Positions 1 through 8,020 of a DNA stretch of 64,000 nucleotides are shown here, in pieces. Source of the stretch: Nanosyncoccus sp963540965 (GTDB lineage Bacteria > Patescibacteriota > Saccharimonadia > Saccharimonadales > Saccharimonadaceae). The translations under genes and the position numbers were made by a program. The stretch spans positions 248,001 to 312,000 of the forward strand of contig CAUTSA010000001.1 of the NCBI GenBank assembly GCA_963540965.1, read 5' to 3'. The notes below the pieces were generated by a model. It saw only the letters and a program-made list of their open reading frames with translations. It had not been told where the DNA came from and searched no databases. Position 1 is the stretch's first letter; the number at the start of each line of letters is the position of its first letter.

Positions 1-277
1 TGTGGGCTACACCAGATCCACCAATGAAATTAGGGATGGTGATTTCTAAGCTAGTAAAATCAATACCACCAAGGATAACGCCGACGGCAGGCATAATAAT
101 ATCGTTGACTAAGGAGCTGATGATTTTATTGAAGGCGCCACCAACGATAACACCTACAGCTAGATCAAGAACGCTACCGCGATTAATAAAGTCGCGAAAT
201 TCTTTAAGGATGGGATTAACTTTTGTAATGTTTTTCTTTAGTTTCTTTAAATCGGTTTTTAAATCAGGATTTTTCAT
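1..277 (-). CDS. mscL: Large-conductance mechanosensitive channel MscL (partial)
   Basis: The first 92 codons of a reverse-strand gene that runs off the left edge. The start is the ATG at 277. After a lysine-rich leader of about 20 residues comes the MscL signature: FRDFINRGSVLDLAVG (residues about 26-41), then VIVGGAFNKIISSLVNDI and a second hydrophobic stretch beginning MPAVGVILGG. This is the N-terminal amphipathic helix plus TM1 of the pentameric membrane-tension valve that releases solutes on hypo-osmotic shock. The leader before FRDF is about 15-20 residues longer than in E. coli MscL. TM2 and the C-terminal bundle lie outside the window. The reverse complement also has an open frame (24-323) with no recognisable protein, rejected as a shadow. 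Confidence 0.9.
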   Translation of the reverse strand, partial: MKNPDLKTDLKKLKKNITKVNPILKEFRDFINRGSVLDLAVGVIVGGAFNKIISSLVNDIIMPAVGVILGGIDFTSLEITIPNFIGGSGVAH

Positions 278-319
278 AATGTTAATTATAGACGAAAACC
301 GAAATATTACTACCGCAGA

Positions 320-964
320 TTAGACGGCTTTAGTATTGAAGGTGGCGTAATTGTTTTTGAGATTGGTGAGATTTTTAATTTCTGTATCTGTAGCGGTTTT
401 GGCGTTAGGTTTTGTTGTGCGTTCATGAGCTTCAGTTTGATAGTTAATGAGATAGGTGAGTTGAAGGGTGAATTCACGAACAAGGACACGGTCAAGATGG
501 GCGGAGAGGTGGGCGGTTTGAAGGGTTGAATTTAAGGCTTGATTTTTAGATTTTTCTTCTTGACCAATGGCACCCTCTTCAAGATCGGAAACATCTTCGA
601 TACCAAATTCTTCGTTGAGGGATTTGGATTCGGTGAGCATAAGTTCGCTAAGAACTGTTTTGAGAGAGGCGGTATAAGCGCGGAGGTCGGATGACTTCAA
701 GAGATCGCCGTATTTTGAAATTGTTTCATCGTTGAGATACTTTGCCATAAAATAGCTGCGAATAAGAAGATCACGGTCACGAGTATCGATGGTTTTTTTG
801 GTATTAAAAAGTAGGGAAGCTCCAATGAGGAAGAAAATAGAAATAACAGCGATAAGAATATTTCTGGGCGTAAGGTATGAAAGAATATCAAACCCTGAAC
901 CAGAAGGTTTGTGATGGTTTTTGTTGTCGCTCGCAATTTGTTGCAAGTATGCCATTTTATCCAT
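320..964 (-). CDS. Membrane-anchored protein of unknown function (214 aa)
   Basis: No family recognised. The protein has a short polar N-terminus (about 30 residues), one strong transmembrane helix (about residues 34-52, NILIAVISIFFLIGASLLF) and an extracytoplasmic helical domain rich in Leu, Glu and Lys up to residue 214. There is no lipobox and no Cys. The first ATG (964) is preferred because a perfect -10 box (TATAAT, 976-971 on this strand) ends 6 bp before it, the usual leaderless layout in this window. A second ATG three codons in is possible. It is transcribed divergently from dnaG, whose own -10 lies about 20 bp away. The shape resembles membrane-anchored subunits of pilus or secretion systems, but nothing in the sequence proves this. 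Confidence 0.6.
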   Translation of the reverse strand: MDKMAYLQQIASDNKNHHKPSGSGFDILSYLTPRNILIAVISIFFLIGASLLFNTKKTIDTRDRDLLIRSYFMAKYLNDETISKYGDLLKSSDLRAYTASLKTVLSELMLTESKSLNEEFGIEDVSDLEEGAIGQEEKSKNQALNSTLQTAHLSAHLDRVLVREFTLQLTYLINYQTEAHERTTKPNAKTATDTEIKNLTNLKNNYATFNTKAV

Positions 965-985
965 GTGATTATTATAGCATAACAG
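965..985 (-). promoter_or_regulatory. Leaderless extended -10 promoter of the 320-964 gene
   Basis: Read on the minus strand, TATGCTATAAT lies with its TATAAT hexamer at 976-971, six bases before the ATG at 964. The spacing puts the transcription start at or next to the start codon. There is no Shine-Dalgarno in the six-base gap. Confidence 0.65.
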
Positions 986-1042
986 ATTTGAGATGGTATA
1001 ATTTAAAAAAGTGGAGGAAGACCTGATGAGGAAGTCGATAGA

Positions 1043-2704
1043 TTGGAGAATGAAGTCTTAATGCAGGAAGCTAAGGAGGAAATTCGTGCAAGGTTGCCAA
1101 TTGAGGATGTGGTTTCGCAGTATATCGAGCTTAAGAGGGCTGGGAGAACACTGAAGGGGCGATCGCCTTGGGGCGTGGATAAGACACCTTCTTTTATGGT
1201 GTCGCCGGAGAAGGGGATTTGGCATGATTTTTCGGCGAATAAGGGCGGAGATATTTTTAGTTTTATTATGGAGGTAGAGGGGATTACTTTTCGAGAGGCT
1301 TTGGAAAAACTGGCTGCACAGGCGGGGGTGGAACTAAAAAGGTACGATAAAAGCGATGAAATAAATGCACGTCTTAAGATGCGAGCTAAGGAAGTGATAG
1401 AGCTGGCATGTAAGTATTTCCAGGTTTGTCTAGCGAAGAACAAGTCGGTTTGTGAGTATGTATTTTATAGTCGAAAGTTAAATAGAAATACGATTGTGGA
1501 TTTTCGAATTGGCTATGCGCCAAATTCAAAGAATAGCTTGATGGGGTTTTTGAAAAAAAGGGGATACTCCTTGCAAGAGGCGAGAGAGGCGGGACTGGTG
1601 AATCGATTTGATGGTGATCTTTTTAAGGGTAGGATGATGATTCCGTTTTTGGATGCTAATACCGGAGAAGTGATTGGTTTTACGGGTCGAATTATCGAGA
1701 AGGGAGAACCAAAGTATTTAAATACGCCGGAGACGAGGCTCTTTAATAAAGGACGTTTTATTTTTGGACTTTCACAGGCGAAAGAAGCAATCAGAAAAAG
1801 TAATTTTGTGGTGATTGTGGAAGGAAATATGGATGTGATTTCGTCACATCAGGCGGGAGTGAAGGAAGCGGTGGCGACTTCAGGAACAGCAATGACGGAA
1901 AATCACCTGAAGATTTTGTCGAGATTAACAACTGACATACGTTTAGCATACGATGGAGATGAGGCTGGGGTGAAGGCAGCAGAGCGAGCTATTATGCTGG
2001 CGGGAAAGATTGGTATTTCATTGTCGGTAATTTCAGGCTATGGAAAGGCAAAAGATCCAGACGAGTTAATTAAGATTGATCCAAAATTGTGGCAAGAATG
2101 CGTGGAGGAAAGAATGCCGGCAGTGGATTGGATCTTAAAAAAATATGAGAGTAAGTTGAATCTAATGACGGGGCCGGGAAAGAAGGAATATTCTGATATG
2201 GCAATGAAGATTATTTCTTATATAGAAGATCCAGTGGAGCGAAAACATTATGAACAGATGGTGGCAAGAAAGCTGGATGTGACGGTTGAGGATTTACAGG
2301 CGAAGAAGATTACGGCGGAAACGGTGCGACTAAAGCCAGTGGCAACGAAAGAACAGGAAACGATGGGCTCTGGACTCGGTGAGTCGATGGTAGTGATGAA
2401 GAGTCTTGAGGATAGCTTGCAAGCAATTTTGGTTTATGGGGGAGCGGTGGGGCAGGAGATAGGGCTTGAAATCCCGGAAGACGAGATGAGGTTAGAGGAG
2501 CTATCTTTAATTTTTGAAGAAAAATACGCTGGAATGAAGGGGGAGGCGTTAGCACGTGAAGTGGCAAGCTTAAATAGCCGATACAAGGAAGAGCTGAAGA
2601 AACGCAGAATTGTGGAAATGACGGAAAAATTGGTAGAATTCGAGAACGACGAGGAAAAAACGGTGGAGATTCTGAAGCAGATTGAACAGCTGAGGCGCGA
2701 ATAG
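1043..2704 (+). CDS. dnaG: DNA primase DnaG with a degenerate zinc-binding domain
   Basis: Makes RNA primers for replication. The N-terminal CHC2 fold is recognisable (residues about 35-75: KTPSF, VSPEKGIWH, GGDIFSF), but the four zinc ligands of the family (C, H, C, C) are replaced by Ser41, Gly44, Asp62 and Ala65. The TOPRIM catalytic core is intact: VEGNMD near residue 258 and DGDEAG near 304. A helical C-terminal domain of the helicase-binding type follows. At 553 aa it is near normal length. The start used is TTG 1043; ATG 1061 is the alternative, and no in-frame ATG or GTG lies further upstream. A -10 (TATAAT) sits at 997-1002. The gene is divergent from the 320-964 gene and lies two genes upstream of rpoD, echoing the classic dnaG-rpoD pairing. 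Confidence 0.93.
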   Translation: MENEVLMQEAKEEIRARLPIEDVVSQYIELKRAGRTLKGRSPWGVDKTPSFMVSPEKGIWHDFSANKGGDIFSFIMEVEGITFREALEKLAAQAGVELKRYDKSDEINARLKMRAKEVIELACKYFQVCLAKNKSVCEYVFYSRKLNRNTIVDFRIGYAPNSKNSLMGFLKKRGYSLQEAREAGLVNRFDGDLFKGRMMIPFLDANTGEVIGFTGRIIEKGEPKYLNTPETRLFNKGRFIFGLSQAKEAIRKSNFVVIVEGNMDVISSHQAGVKEAVATSGTAMTENHLKILSRLTTDIRLAYDGDEAGVKAAERAIMLAGKIGISLSVISGYGKAKDPDELIKIDPKLWQECVEERMPAVDWILKKYESKLNLMTGPGKKEYSDMAMKIISYIEDPVERKHYEQMVARKLDVTVEDLQAKKITAETVRLKPVATKEQETMGSGLGESMVVMKSLEDSLQAILVYGGAVGQEIGLEIPEDEMRLEELSLIFEEKYAGMKGEALAREVASLNSRYKEELKKRRIVEMTEKLVEFENDEEKTVEILKQIEQLRRE

Positions 2705-2808
2705 AGAGTTTAGCTCTAGTGTAATTTTATCTTCCTATAAGCTAGACATTTTAAAGAATAAGCGGTATATTTATTTAAAAGTCATATTTTAATTGAAAGG
2801 GTGTTTGC

Positions 2809-3126
2809 ATGAAAGACGAGGGTAATAGTTTTACCACATCTCAAAAGGAGGTTCTTGCAAAGTTTATTGATCAGATGATCGATGAGAAAAGAGTGCCAAA
2901 AACAGATAGATTAAGAGCAGAACTAGAGGAGAAGCTGAGTGATGCTGTAATGACGGAGATTTTGATGAATCTGCCTGACTATCTTCTAGACAAAATTAAT
3001 GCCGCCTACGATGAAAACCGAGCCAGCGAAGAGTTAATCGCAGAAATTGTAAGAGAGGCTGGAATTGATACAACCCAGATTGCACGAAAAGCAATGTTGA
3101 ATTTTCGTGAAGAATTTTTAGCTTAA
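2809..3126 (+). CDS. Small helical protein of unknown function (105 aa)
   Basis: Not recognised. It is a soluble, acidic, mostly helical protein with no transmembrane segment and no cysteine. The central part (residues about 35-75) has the look of a short helical-bundle domain: LMNLPDYLLDKINAAYDEN. A GAAAGGG Shine-Dalgarno lies 7-8 bases before the ATG. It sits between dnaG and the 760-aa coiled-coil gene with a gap of 39 bases on the downstream side, so co-transcription with that gene is likely. Function cannot be inferred. Confidence 0.6.
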   Translation: MKDEGNSFTTSQKEVLAKFIDQMIDEKRVPKTDRLRAELEEKLSDAVMTEILMNLPDYLLDKINAAYDENRASEELIAEIVREAGIDTTQIARKAMLNFREEFLA

Positions 3127-3165
3127 TTAAAATATGACAAATCTTGAGGTATAGGAGAATAAAAA

Positions 3166-5448
3166 ATGAAAAATATGAATAGTCTTGGGGGCGGAAATAA
3201 TGTTGATAACCTGCCTGTAGATAATAACGAGAATAAAAATCTTGAGCAGAATAAAGAGCAGGATAAAAAAGGTTTGGAATTTTCCAAAGAAGATATCGGA
3301 AACGGTAAAAAGCGACAGGCGATTGTGAATTTTTTGAATGCAGAATTTTCAGCACAGATGAAGAAGGGGTTTGATTTGGGTTATACTGATAAGGATTTGG
3401 CTAAACGACAGATTTTTTCAGTACAAGATCGTTTGAAGAATGCAAGCAATAATTATAATGCAGATCATAATGATGATGCGTTCCTGTATGTAGTAAATGA
3501 TATTATGGACAAGATTAACCAGGGGGCAGAGGCGGTTAATAGTGATGAGACAAAGACCAAAAAATTAGAAAATACAGCACGTATTAAGGAGTCAATTATC
3601 GCCAGAAACAAGAAAGGCGAAATTAGTGATTCATTAATGAATCACAAGTTGGATTCGCTTGAAAAAGTGGATGAGAATATTAATAAGGACTTCAACTTAC
3701 GACAATGCGTTCTTATGGCTGAAAAAAGGATGAAAGATGAGAATGAGAGATACGCAGAGGCTGTAAAAGGGGTTAACGAGAAGGAAGAAGAATACAGTAG
3801 GAAACTTAGCAAATATCAGGCGGAGAATGGCGGAAGATTAACTGCTAAACAGAGAGAAGAGCTGAAAAAACTACGTGATGAGGCCGCTTCATTATGGGAT
3901 AAGAGGTCTAGCCTTGAGGATATAGTGGGCGAGTCTGAAGAAGACAGAAAAACAAAGCTAGTAAGCGAAATTGCAAAAGAACAAGAGCAAGAAGCGCAAA
4001 AAGCCAAGGAAAGAAAACAGAAGCTTGAAGAGATTCTTGGAATGGACAAACAAAATACAGACAATAATACTGTTAACTTAAATAAGGATAATAGTGTAGA
4101 TAATAATGAGGGGGTAACTGCAGCCCAGTTTACGCAATTTATGAGAAGTGGAGTTGCTGGTGGTCATAATAGGTCAAGAGCCAAAAATGAGCATGATGAT
4201 GGTGCTAACAAAAACGTAGATAATATTGAGAACGCTGAAGCGGAGAGGAAGGCTGCCTTAAATAAAAGATTTGAGGCAATGTTGCCAGAGCCAGATACGA
4301 TGGCAAGAGATGCGTATGAGGATGGGAGTAGGATTGTTAAAGCAATACTAAATTTTAATCTGGACAAGATGCGTAAGATGCGTGAAGTGAACGCTAAAGA
4401 AAAGGCTCGTCAGGAGGTCCTCGATAGTGCGAGTATTGATGAGAGAAAAACCAAGGATTACCTTGAAGCAAAAGCGGCAGGGCTTGGAGTAAAGACGATT
4501 CTTGACGGCTATAAGATCGAAGATTTTCCTCGTCTTAAAAAAGAGTATGGCGAAGAGGCTGCTCTTGCTGATCTATATTGCAAGACAATAACCATGAAGA
4601 ATAAATTACTTGCTCAGCATGATCCGGTGGAGGCCGTAAAGATGAGAGGTGGGTCGAAAGAGGAAATTGAGGCTGCTAAGTCACAAAAAGGTGTAATTTC
4701 TAAGGAAGAGTATGAGATGGCTTTGAATGCTCTGAATGGTTTTGCTAGGGGGCTAATGGACCAACTTAAAGAAGATCGTAATCTTGCTGAGTATTCTGAT
4801 GCTATTGATCTATTAGCTAACGCAAGAAGTAGCGAAGAATATAAGAACCTAGTTAATGGCGAAAAGGTTCGTGGCTATAAAAAAAATGAAGCAAATAGAC
4901 TGATTGATGAGCGAAAAAGTTTATCAAAAGACTATATTAGGGGTTTTATAGATAAAGGAATATTTGGTAAAGTTAAGGACTTCTTGAGTGGTATAAATGT
5001 TTACCGTGATTCTTCAGAAGCTAAAGCTCTCCCTGGAGAAATTCTTAAAATGCAGAATGAGAATAGTGGTGAGACGGTGCGATTACTTGGTGAACTACAC
5101 CTAGGTCCAATTATGAAAAACTTCTCAAAGGATCTTGGGGGCAGTGATGAGAATAAGCTATTTGGGGCGGCTTATGTTTATAACGAGCTAGATAAGAAAC
5201 GAAAAGAATTAATAGATTTAACTACTAGTCGTGAATCTAGACATTTATCAGAGCAGGAAAGAAATGATTTGAATGTCAAAGCAAAAATGCTTTATGATAT
5301 GATGGAGAGCGTAAAGGAATGCTATAGCGAAAAAGCTGGTGTTTCAAAATTTGATCTGCACACCACACTAGTTAATGAAATGAAAAATAAAAAGTTAAGT
5401 AAAATTAGGGGTATGATCCGTAATTTACCATTTATGCGAAGAGGCTAA
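3166..5448 (+). CDS. Large charged coiled-coil protein of unknown function (760 aa)
   Basis: No family recognised. No signal peptide or membrane helix is visible. The N-terminal 30 residues are Asn/Gly-rich. Residues about 110-290 are a heptad-like Glu/Lys/Arg-rich coiled coil. Residues about 300-355 are an Asn/Asp-rich linker, and residues about 355-760 form a second, more globular helical region. There are only two cysteines. It is preceded by a weak Shine-Dalgarno (TAGGAG) and followed by a strong hairpin terminator. Its size is unusual for a reduced genome, so it is probably a structural or scaffolding protein. Cytoplasmic location is inferred from the absence of export signals. Confidence 0.6.
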   Translation: MKNMNSLGGGNNVDNLPVDNNENKNLEQNKEQDKKGLEFSKEDIGNGKKRQAIVNFLNAEFSAQMKKGFDLGYTDKDLAKRQIFSVQDRLKNASNNYNADHNDDAFLYVVNDIMDKINQGAEAVNSDETKTKKLENTARIKESIIARNKKGEISDSLMNHKLDSLEKVDENINKDFNLRQCVLMAEKRMKDENERYAEAVKGVNEKEEEYSRKLSKYQAENGGRLTAKQREELKKLRDEAASLWDKRSSLEDIVGESEEDRKTKLVSEIAKEQEQEAQKAKERKQKLEEILGMDKQNTDNNTVNLNKDNSVDNNEGVTAAQFTQFMRSGVAGGHNRSRAKNEHDDGANKNVDNIENAEAERKAALNKRFEAMLPEPDTMARDAYEDGSRIVKAILNFNLDKMRKMREVNAKEKARQEVLDSASIDERKTKDYLEAKAAGLGVKTILDGYKIEDFPRLKKEYGEEAALADLYCKTITMKNKLLAQHDPVEAVKMRGGSKEEIEAAKSQKGVISKEEYEMALNALNGFARGLMDQLKEDRNLAEYSDAIDLLANARSSEEYKNLVNGEKVRGYKKNEANRLIDERKSLSKDYIRGFIDKGIFGKVKDFLSGINVYRDSSEAKALPGEILKMQNENSGETVRLLGELHLGPIMKNFSKDLGGSDENKLFGAAYVYNELDKKRKELIDLTTSRESRHLSEQERNDLNVKAKMLYDMMESVKECYSEKAGVSKFDLHTTLVNEMKNKKLSKIRGMIRNLPFMRRG

Positions 5449-5457
5449 AACAAAATA

Positions 5458-5488
5458 CCCCACCTGAAAGATTGGTGGGGATTTTATT
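5458..5488 (+). terminator. Intrinsic terminator after the 760-aa gene
   Basis: A perfect 7-bp GC stem (CCCCACC at 5458-5464 with GGTGGGG at 5474-5480) and a 9-base loop are followed by ATTTTATT. It separates the dnaG-side genes from rpoD. Confidence 0.8.
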
Positions 5489-5539
5489 ACGCTAGTTAGT
5501 GAAGATTGATTGAGATTTTGTTAACTGGAATTTGTATAA

Positions 5540-5568
5540 TTTAATTTTTTATGTTATAAATTGATGTA
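5540..5568 (+). promoter_or_regulatory. rpoD promoter, probably leaderless
   Basis: TATGTTATAAA-type extended -10 with the hexamer TATAAA at 5555-5560, eight bases before the rpoD ATG. No Shine-Dalgarno lies between them. A second TATAAT at 5535-5540 is an alternative start giving a leader of about 20 bases. Confidence 0.5.
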
Positions 5569-6576
5569 ATGAAAAAAGCGATCGTGGAAGAAAATAATAA
5601 ACAGAATAATGAAGACGAGGAGCTTTTTGCTGTTCGTGATGTGGACATGGGTCCACAGGAACCTGGCCTAGATGATCTCTCGGAAGATGACGAGTTTTCT
5701 GATGAGGATCTTGAGATTACAGCAGAGAACGTAGATCAGTTTGCAGATGACTCTGTGAGATTATACTTGAGAGAGATTGGTAAGATTCCGCTACTTTCTA
5801 ATGAGGAAGAAACTGATTTAGCTTATCGTATCGTAAAGGGGGAAAAGAAGGCGAAGGATAAAATGGTAGAAGCCAATATGCGCCTTGTAGTTTCGATTGC
5901 TAAGCGTTATTCTGGTCGTGGTCTTGATTTTCTTGATTTGATTCAAGAAGGTAATACGGGTTTGCTGCGCGCGGTAGAGAAATTTGACCCTGATAAAGGA
6001 TTCAAATTCTCAACTTATGCAACTTGGTGGATTCGTCAGGCAATTACACGTGCAATTGCAGATCAGGCAAGAACTATTCGTATTCCAGTGCATATGGTGG
6101 AAACCATCAATAAAGTTTTACGTGCAACAAGGAAGCTAACGAACGAATTAAACCGTGAGCCGACAACGGAAGAAGTGGCTAAAGAGATGGGGATGGAACC
6201 GGATAAAGTCGACTATGTAATGAAGATTAAGCAGGATATTGCTTCACTTGACGCAGCGGTTGGTCATGATGGAGAGGATGAGGATTCGGTACTCGGGGAC
6301 TTTATTGAGGATGAGGGCCGTGTTTCACCGGAGGATGCAGCGGCAGCGCAGATGCTAAAAGAGCAAATCGCAGAAATTTTAGGTTCATTGTCTGAGCGTG
6401 AGCAAAAAGTGATTAAACTACGTTTTGGAATTGGCGGGGGTCGTCCACATACTTTGGAAGAAGTGGGTGCCGAATTTGCGGTGACTAGGGAACGTATTCG
6501 TCAGATTGAGGCAAAAGCTTTGTCAAAACTGAGAAAGCATAAAGACACTAAGAAATTACACGAATACCTACATTAA
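5569..6576 (+). CDS. rpoD: Primary RNA polymerase sigma factor (sigma-70, RpoD)
   Basis: The housekeeping sigma factor. An acidic N-terminus of about 55 residues lacks a full region 1.1. It is followed by region 1.2 (DSVRLYLREIGKIPLL), region 2 including the -10 recognition helix (TYATWWIRQAITRAIADQ, residues about 155-175), region 3, and region 4 with the -35 helix-turn-helix (LEEVGAEFAVTRERIRQIEAKAL). At 335 aa it is short but complete. Region 2.4 and the region 3 residues that read TG of extended -10 boxes are conserved, which fits the many TATGnTATAAT promoters in this window. The gene stands alone behind its own promoter, with the VirB2-like gene 23 bases downstream. Confidence 0.97.
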   Translation: MKKAIVEENNKQNNEDEELFAVRDVDMGPQEPGLDDLSEDDEFSDEDLEITAENVDQFADDSVRLYLREIGKIPLLSNEEETDLAYRIVKGEKKAKDKMVEANMRLVVSIAKRYSGRGLDFLDLIQEGNTGLLRAVEKFDPDKGFKFSTYATWWIRQAITRAIADQARTIRIPVHMVETINKVLRATRKLTNELNREPTTEEVAKEMGMEPDKVDYVMKIKQDIASLDAAVGHDGEDEDSVLGDFIEDEGRVSPEDAAAAQMLKEQIAEILGSLSEREQKVIKLRFGIGGGRPHTLEEVGAEFAVTRERIRQIEAKALSKLRKHKDTKKLHEYLH

Positions 6577-6599
6577 TTAGACGAACTAAGAGAAGAGAG

Positions 6600-6986
6600 A
6601 TGATGAAGACGCTAAAGATGGTATCCAAGATTATGATGATGGGGGTGTTGGTTTTTGGGCTAGCCTATACAGTTTTAGCTTTTTCACAGCCAGTTTTTGC
6701 AGATTGTGGCGGTGTTCAGACTTCTATTGTAAATTGCAATGAGACTGATCCAAAGTCGGGGATTTTTGCTATTTTAGGCATGGTACTCAATGTATTAACT
6801 TTCGGGGTTGGAATTGCGGCGACGGCGGGTTTTATTTTCTGTGGTTACCAGTATATGACTTCGAAAAATGAACCGGCGGTAATTGTAAAAATTAAGACAC
6901 GAATTCTCAATATGGTGATTGGTCTTTTGATTTATGCAATGTTCTGGGCGGTAATTGCTCTACTTCTACCTGGTGGCCTTAATTAA
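6600..6986 (+). CDS. VirB2/TrbC-like pilin-type membrane protein
   Basis: 128 aa. An N-terminal signal sequence (about residues 1-34, ending QPVFA) is followed by a short extracytoplasmic segment with two cysteines (DCGG, VNC). Two transmembrane helices (about 55-80 and 100-125) are joined by a short basic loop containing TSKNEP and KIKTR. This is the layout of VirB2/TrbC-family type IV secretion pilins, common in Saccharibacteria as stand-alone genes. No other VirB genes are adjacent; the VirD4-like ATPase is at 54.7 kb. GAAGAGAGA gives a weak ribosome-binding site. Either of the first two ATGs (6600, 6603) could be used. Assignment to VirB2 is by topology and composition, not by a catalytic motif. 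Confidence 0.65.
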   Translation: MMKTLKMVSKIMMMGVLVFGLAYTVLAFSQPVFADCGGVQTSIVNCNETDPKSGIFAILGMVLNVLTFGVGIAATAGFIFCGYQYMTSKNEPAVIVKIKTRILNMVIGLLIYAMFWAVIALLLPGGLN

Positions 6987-7012
6987 AGAAATTAAGGGCG
7001 GCGGAGGTAATA

Positions 7013-7996
7013 ATGAAACAAAAAAGAAAAGAAACAGAATTAAGCTATGTTTTAAAGAGAATCACAGAGGAGTCTAATAATGGACGAATTCGAGTGGTCT
7101 TAGTGGTGAATTCGCGGTCAAGTCAGGCAAAAAAGGTGGAGACTGAAGCAATAAGGCCAATTAAGAAGGTAATTTTAGGTAAAACTGGTCTTCTGAATGT
7201 GACTTTTTTTCAGTATGAGGTGGCGCCAACAGATGTGGATGATAATGCAGAAAAGCTAGCGGCGTGTTTGATGGATGGGGATATTTTGGTGACTTTGGGT
7301 GGAGACGGAACGGCAACAATTGGAGTAAATGCTGCTTTTTTATCTGGTAAAAAAGTGCGATATTATACTCTACCATTTGGTAATTTTAATGATATTGCGC
7401 GAACAGTGAGAAGAGCAAGAGGGGGCGAGGTTTATGGACTTGAGTCAAGGGTGGACGGCGAACATTTTCGTTTTGCGCTTTGTTACTTTACGATGGGGAT
7501 GTTGGCAGAATCGACGGAGGTTTTTGATGAGGGTAAAATTCGAGAGAAGTTAAGGAAGAAGCGTGGCAGATTATACTTTTCTTTAATAGTGCTATTTAAG
7601 TGGTTTATGAAAAATCATAAAAAAAGATTTATACCAAGATTTCGATATGAGCTAGATGGAAATAGGGGCGGAGTTGAGATGGCAGGGATTTCAGATGTGA
7701 TGATTTTAAATGGTGAAAGTATGGCGAAATTAGTGCGGGGTGGCGATTATTACTTGAATGATAGATTTTTAGTGAGGATGGCGTCGCTTCAAAATATTTT
7801 TACAATGTGTTGGTTTATGATACGAGGTTTTTTTATGGGGGTAAAAGGAGAGAAGGCTTCGAAATTTAAAATAGCTTTTGAAGAAGAGGTTGTGGGGGGA
7901 GAGGTAGAAATCCAGGCGGAGGGTGAATATAAAAAGCTAAAGAACGTAAAGAATATTGAATTTAAAAAAACGAAAGAAGCTTTACAGATTTTATAG
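7013..7996 (+). CDS. Diacylglycerol-kinase-family (DAGK catalytic domain) protein
   Basis: 327 aa. The N-terminal domain carries the family phosphate/ATP motif: a VNSRS-type strand near residue 30, GGDGTA near residues 97-102 (canonical GGDGT) and PFGNFNDIAR near 122-131 (canonical PLGTGNDFAR). The second half is the beta-rich lipid-binding lobe. Family members phosphorylate diacylglycerol, sphingosine-like lipids or undecaprenol-type substrates; which one applies here cannot be told. Gly-Thr-Gly is replaced by Gly-Asn-Phe in the second motif, a common variation. A good Shine-Dalgarno (GGAGG) precedes the ATG. It probably shares a transcript with the VirB2-like gene 26 bases upstream. Confidence 0.8.
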   Translation: MKQKRKETELSYVLKRITEESNNGRIRVVLVVNSRSSQAKKVETEAIRPIKKVILGKTGLLNVTFFQYEVAPTDVDDNAEKLAACLMDGDILVTLGGDGTATIGVNAAFLSGKKVRYYTLPFGNFNDIARTVRRARGGEVYGLESRVDGEHFRFALCYFTMGMLAESTEVFDEGKIREKLRKKRGRLYFSLIVLFKWFMKNHKKRFIPRFRYELDGNRGGVEMAGISDVMILNGESMAKLVRGGDYYLNDRFLVRMASLQNIFTMCWFMIRGFFMGVKGEKASKFKIAFEEEVVGGEVEIQAEGEYKKLKNVKNIEFKKTKEALQIL

Positions 7997-8002
7997 TGCT
8001 TG

Positions 8003-8020
8003 TGTTATAATTACACTAGT
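8003..8020 (+). promoter_or_regulatory. Promoter of the pilus operon (pilM)
   Basis: TGTGTTATAAT with TATAAT at 8006-8011, nine bases before the pilM ATG at 8021. There is no Shine-Dalgarno, so a leaderless or near-leaderless operon start is likely. It overlaps the end of the lipid-kinase-like gene by only a few bases. Confidence 0.65.

Noticed and set aside
24..323. 99-codon open frame on the plus strand at the left edge
   Set aside because: It is the complement of the mscL start, which matches a well-known family; the plus-strand peptide is low-complexity and has no ribosome-binding site.
6600..6986. Holin or phage membrane protein
   Set aside because: Signal peptide, two helices and paired cysteines fit VirB2/TrbC pilins better, and no phage genes are near.
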